A stretch of DNA of 64,000 nt from Argyresthia goedartella (lineage: Eukaryota; Arthropoda; Insecta; Lepidoptera; Argyresthiidae), in the NCBI GenBank assembly GCA_949825045.1, contig OX463815.1:15431231-15495230 (forward strand), written 5' to 3'. Position 1 is the stretch's first letter, and each line of letters starts with the position of its first letter. The notes beneath the pieces were generated by a model. It was not told where the DNA came from and did no database searches. It worked only from the letters and a program-made list of their open reading frames with translations. The position numbers and the translations under genes are program-made. Of this stretch, positions 61,901 to 64,000 are shown piece by piece.

Positions 61901-63848
61901 TCACATCTTCAAATTCAAATGAGGTATTATTGCATGCCTTTACGTCAGCCCACACGAATTCAATGGGATTAAGCTCGCTATGATGGGATGGTAGTAACTT
62001 TAGTAGTTCGCCTTTACCTCGTTCACTTTCCTCAAAATTGCTGCCTTTACGTTTTTTCCAATAAAGCTTTTTAGCTTCTTTATGACACATTTCTACATAT
62101 ATGCAATGGTGGGAGTTTTTTACTGGCGTCTTGAGTGGTAAGACGCATTTTCATCAGGTGTCAGTAAAATATTCTCAAACTCCTCTCCAAGCGTCGTTGT
62201 ATTGTCATTGACTCGTGGTAATCACCATTCTCAATGAAGGCTGTGCTTATAGGTTTTGTAAATGTCTATTTTAGTTTACTAAGTACAAAAGCGACAACCG
62301 TTGCAAACGTCTTAAGAATATTTTGTTGCTCTTAGCACTACCCAGGAGGATGTGTAATGTGATCCAAGTATTGAGAAACAGTCCCCCGGCCCAAATGTTG
62401 ATTTCTTCTGTTCTGACAGATTTCAATTCAGATTTCAGCCGTCGTTAACCAATAATAGATAATGCCCCGTAGTATTCTAGAAAAATGTATTCCTTTCCCA
62501 AAATGAGCTGGGTTAAATGGAGGATTGGATGAAAAATAAAATTATTCATTTTTCAGAAAACTCAACCATAAGTGATTTAGTTGATGTGACGAAATGGGGC
62601 GCGAAAAAGGTTTCATTTTCTTGCGACTGCCCCCGTACCATAGCGAGCTCAACCCCATTGAACTCGTGTGGGCACAAGCGAAGGGGCATGTCGCAAGACA
62701 GAACAACACGTTTAAGATGGAGGAAGTAAAATAATTATTTATTGAAGGATTAAATATAATAAACACAAGAAAGATGGGCGGAATCTGTCTACCACGTCAT
62801 AAAAACAGAAAAGAAAATTTTGCAATCATATCATTTAGTTGATTCAGTATCCGATCGATTTGTTATTTTCGTGTCTGTTGATGATGGTGATGATTTTGAA
62901 TAAATAATGCATGTACCTTGTTTTTTCTTCGCTTACCCAAATTACTTCCTATGCCAAAAACGCGTAGGTGGCAAGGTCGCGTAGGGCAACGCCCCTCAGA
63001 ATGGTAATGCGATTGACAGTTCTTTTCATTCGAGAGATACTTGATACAATATGGGTCTTTTGTGAATATATATCGTTCATGACACTGTCAGAAATCTTGA
63101 TGTTATGTTATCTTGATGACGCATTACGGTTCTGCGGCGCTTATAGTCTCAAATATGTTAACAACGCCAATTCCGCAGGCAACTAACAAAACTAAAATAC
63201 TGTTTGTGTAATATTAATCTACGGTTAGGTTTGACGCCATAGGAACTTTGGAAACTGTCAATTTCCTAAATTTTGGTATTGATATTCTGCTAAGTACCTG
63301 CGCATTTATAGTATAGTTTCGAACTTAGTACGGAGGTTATATTACGATCTCCACCGACCGGACGGCACGGCAACGGATTTTACAATCTTTAAACGAAATT
63401 AAAATGTCAACACAATGTAATTAAAGTTTATGTACAAGTTCGACTTAGCAAACCATAAAAGTGGATTCGATACTGATTATATTTCGTCTAGCCCTGGTAA
63501 GCCTTTATCTGTAATTTACTTGTCAGTTGTCTCAGGGATTTTGACCTAGACTTTAGTTGGTAAGTAGGTATCTAGTACCTTCCAACTCTATGCACTTCCC
63601 GTCTTACCATCGTAATACCTACTCCTCTTTCTACCTACTACCTCTTTCTTACACCTACTTGGAAAGTAATGTAATCTTCGTTTTCAGGAGATTCTCTTCT
63701 TCTTTTGTCAAATTCTTCTCGGCGTTAACTACATACACAGCTTCAATATTATACACAGGGACCTAAAAGCTGAAAATATACTGATGACCGGAAAGCATGG
63801 CCTAATAGTTAAAATTGGTGACTTTGGCATTTCAAAAATGTTGTCGAG
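55882..63848 (+). CDS. NIMA-related kinase (NEK8/9-like), exons 1-4, 3' end off window
   Basis: Ser/Thr protein kinase. Exons: 55882-55952, 57845-57932, 58776-58946, 63688-63848; phases agree, about 163 residues. The Gly loop is GKGTYGDVYLC with the loop codon split by intron 1. The ATP lysine is in AIVKDV, the helix-C Glu in [18 protein letters not shown] and [12 protein letters not shown] match the NEK8/9 branch. The catalytic loop is [10 protein letters not shown] and the Mg motif GDFGISKML. All catalytic residues present are intact. The activation segment and the rest lie beyond 64000. The start ATG is preceded by TGA-terminated ATG at 55868. Family confident; NEK8 versus NEK9 (insect niki) not resolved. 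Confidence 0.92.
55953..57844. other. Kinase intron 1
   Basis: Contains a SINE (56862-57074). ATAGGGACCCCACAGAGATAAATT-like sequence occurs twice, near 56410 and 56465. A possible worn tRNA-like part lies at 57690-57720. Otherwise unassigned. Confidence 0.4.
56862..57074 (-). mobile_element. tRNA-derived SINE, second family
   Basis: Inverted box B (CGGGACTCGAACCCGGG) and box A region at 57015-57070. Body CTAGGATTCCCTGTATCTTG and ACAACGATACACATACTT. Near-identical to 60958-61172. Confidence 0.85.
57845..57932 (+). CDS. Kinase exon 2, ATP-binding lysine
   Basis: 88 nt, GTTTCAG to [32 protein letters not shown]. Confidence 0.9.
58005..58683. mobile_element. TIR element (non-autonomous) in kinase intron 2
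   Basis: Inverted ends CTGCCCACCC then AGTAAAACGCAGTAATGACC (58005-58037 and 58683-58651). TATC flanks both sides. The AAAACGCAGTAA motif recurs inside at 58197. No coding sequence. Confidence 0.8.
58776..58946 (+). CDS. Kinase exon 3
   Basis: 171 nt, TTTCTAG to CAGCAG|GTATGT; helix C glutamate, [12 protein letters not shown] and [12 protein letters not shown]. Confidence 0.93.
59189..59595 (+). repeat. CCGGTCAAGTGCGAG-type interspersed repeat
   Basis: AAAAACCGGCCAAGTGTGAT through GTGAAAATTTCAACTGTC and CAGCGGAGTCTTAGTAATAG to TACGGAACCCTAAAAA. Same family as 49361. Confidence 0.85.
60216..61700 (-). mobile_element. Decayed non-LTR element
   Basis: Minus-strand pieces: [18 protein letters not shown] (RT, 61400-61600), [12 protein letters not shown] and [11 protein letters not shown] (60700-60940), then [15 protein letters not shown] (60216-60629). 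The order fits a Jockey/BS-like ORF2, but the catalytic YADD block is missing and a SINE interrupts it. Confidence 0.75.
60958..61172 (-). mobile_element. tRNA-derived SINE, second family
   Basis: Same as 56862: CTAGGATTCCCTGTATCTTG, ACAACGATACACATACTT, then CGGGACTCGAACCCGGGACC. Confidence 0.88.
61851..62090 (-). pseudogene. Mariner-like (DDE_3 type) transposase C-terminal fragment
   Basis: [20 protein letters not shown] then [14 protein letters not shown] and NVSADKW: the third catalytic Glu region of insect DDE_3 transposases. N-terminal parts absent. Confidence 0.82.
62517..62800 (+). pseudogene. Mariner-like transposase C-terminal fragment, opposite strand
   Basis: 62600-62730 reads [20 protein letters not shown] and [10 protein letters not shown] then a stop. 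It parallels the fragment at 61851-62090 in inverted orientation, and the preceding stretch [11 protein letters not shown] fits the same family. Confidence 0.8.
63688..63848 (+). CDS. Kinase exon 4, HRD and DFG motifs
   Basis: 161 nt, GTTTTCAG to [38 protein letters not shown]. Confidence 0.95.
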
Positions 63849-64000
63849 GTGAGCAGAAAACTTTCTAAAACTGTTGAAGGCTATATATAGCGGCAGTCAA
63901 GAATCCTTTACGTTTTTCGAATATTTAACCCTTTCGATGCCAGCAACGCACCGTTTGCGTTTTACGAAACTTCAACCTCATGCCACCAACGTATCATTTG
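63849..64000. other. Start of kinase intron 4
   Basis: No feature beyond the donor GTGAGC. Confidence 0.6.

Larger units (their letters stand above)
58947..63687. other. Kinase intron 3, 4.7 kb
   Basis: Holds an interspersed repeat, LINE remnants, a SINE and two transposase tails. 62801-63687 and 59596-60215 show nothing recognisable. Confidence 0.5.

Overview
The window looks like nuclear DNA of an insect, most likely a moth or butterfly. It has AT-rich introns, GC-rich coding exons with GT-AG junctions, and tRNA-derived SINEs. It also holds three copies of an interspersed repeat starting near CCGGTCAAGTGCGAG and containing GTTCCGTA, which I associate with Lepidoptera. Most of the sequence is transposon-derived; host coding exons are a few percent.

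Three host genes are supported. (1) Positions 38804 down to 1, minus strand: 14 exons of a SNF2-type helicase of the ARIP4/RAD54L2 family, running from an acidic N-terminus through the Walker A (MGLGKT), DEGH and NHPD motifs. The gene continues off the left edge. All splice phases agree, and about 961 codons are present. (2) Positions 55553 to 54705, minus strand: a complete three-exon NDUFB7 (complex I B18 subunit, twin CX9C, 118 aa). (3) From 55882, plus strand: the first four exons of a NIMA-related (NEK8/9-like) kinase, running off the right edge. Genes 2 and 3 are head to head, with 328 bp between start codons.

The introns of the helicase gene hold nested mobile elements. At 2.6-14.4 kb an EN+RT non-LTR element is split by an 8.7-kb LTR retrovirus-like element with gag, a frameshifted pol and an env-type ORF. 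The LTRs differ at one of 291 positions and the target duplication is GTAC. At 15.76-16.65 kb lie five tandem 186-bp copies of part of helicase exon 12 plus its splice donor. At 19.8-22.4 kb there is a DDE transposon with long inverted repeats, containing a MITE and splitting an older repeat. At 23.3-26.1 kb there is a hAT element with an 8-bp duplication. At 26.34-27.15 kb an 812-bp (CA)n tract begins 55 bp from a helicase splice donor. At 29.2-33.9 kb a short non-autonomous LTR element, a 688-bp tandem duplication and an RNase H-bearing LINE are stacked.

Between the helicase and NDUFB7 (38.9-54.6 kb), a decayed mariner-like element has received two hAT elements, each with a perfect 8-bp duplication. 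A third hAT derivative and a second EN/RT-family LINE follow. The kinase introns contain SINEs, a TIR element, LINE scraps and two mariner-like transposase tails.

Coordinates, splice sites and motifs were read from the sequence. Family names rest on remembered motif patterns; no database search was run.
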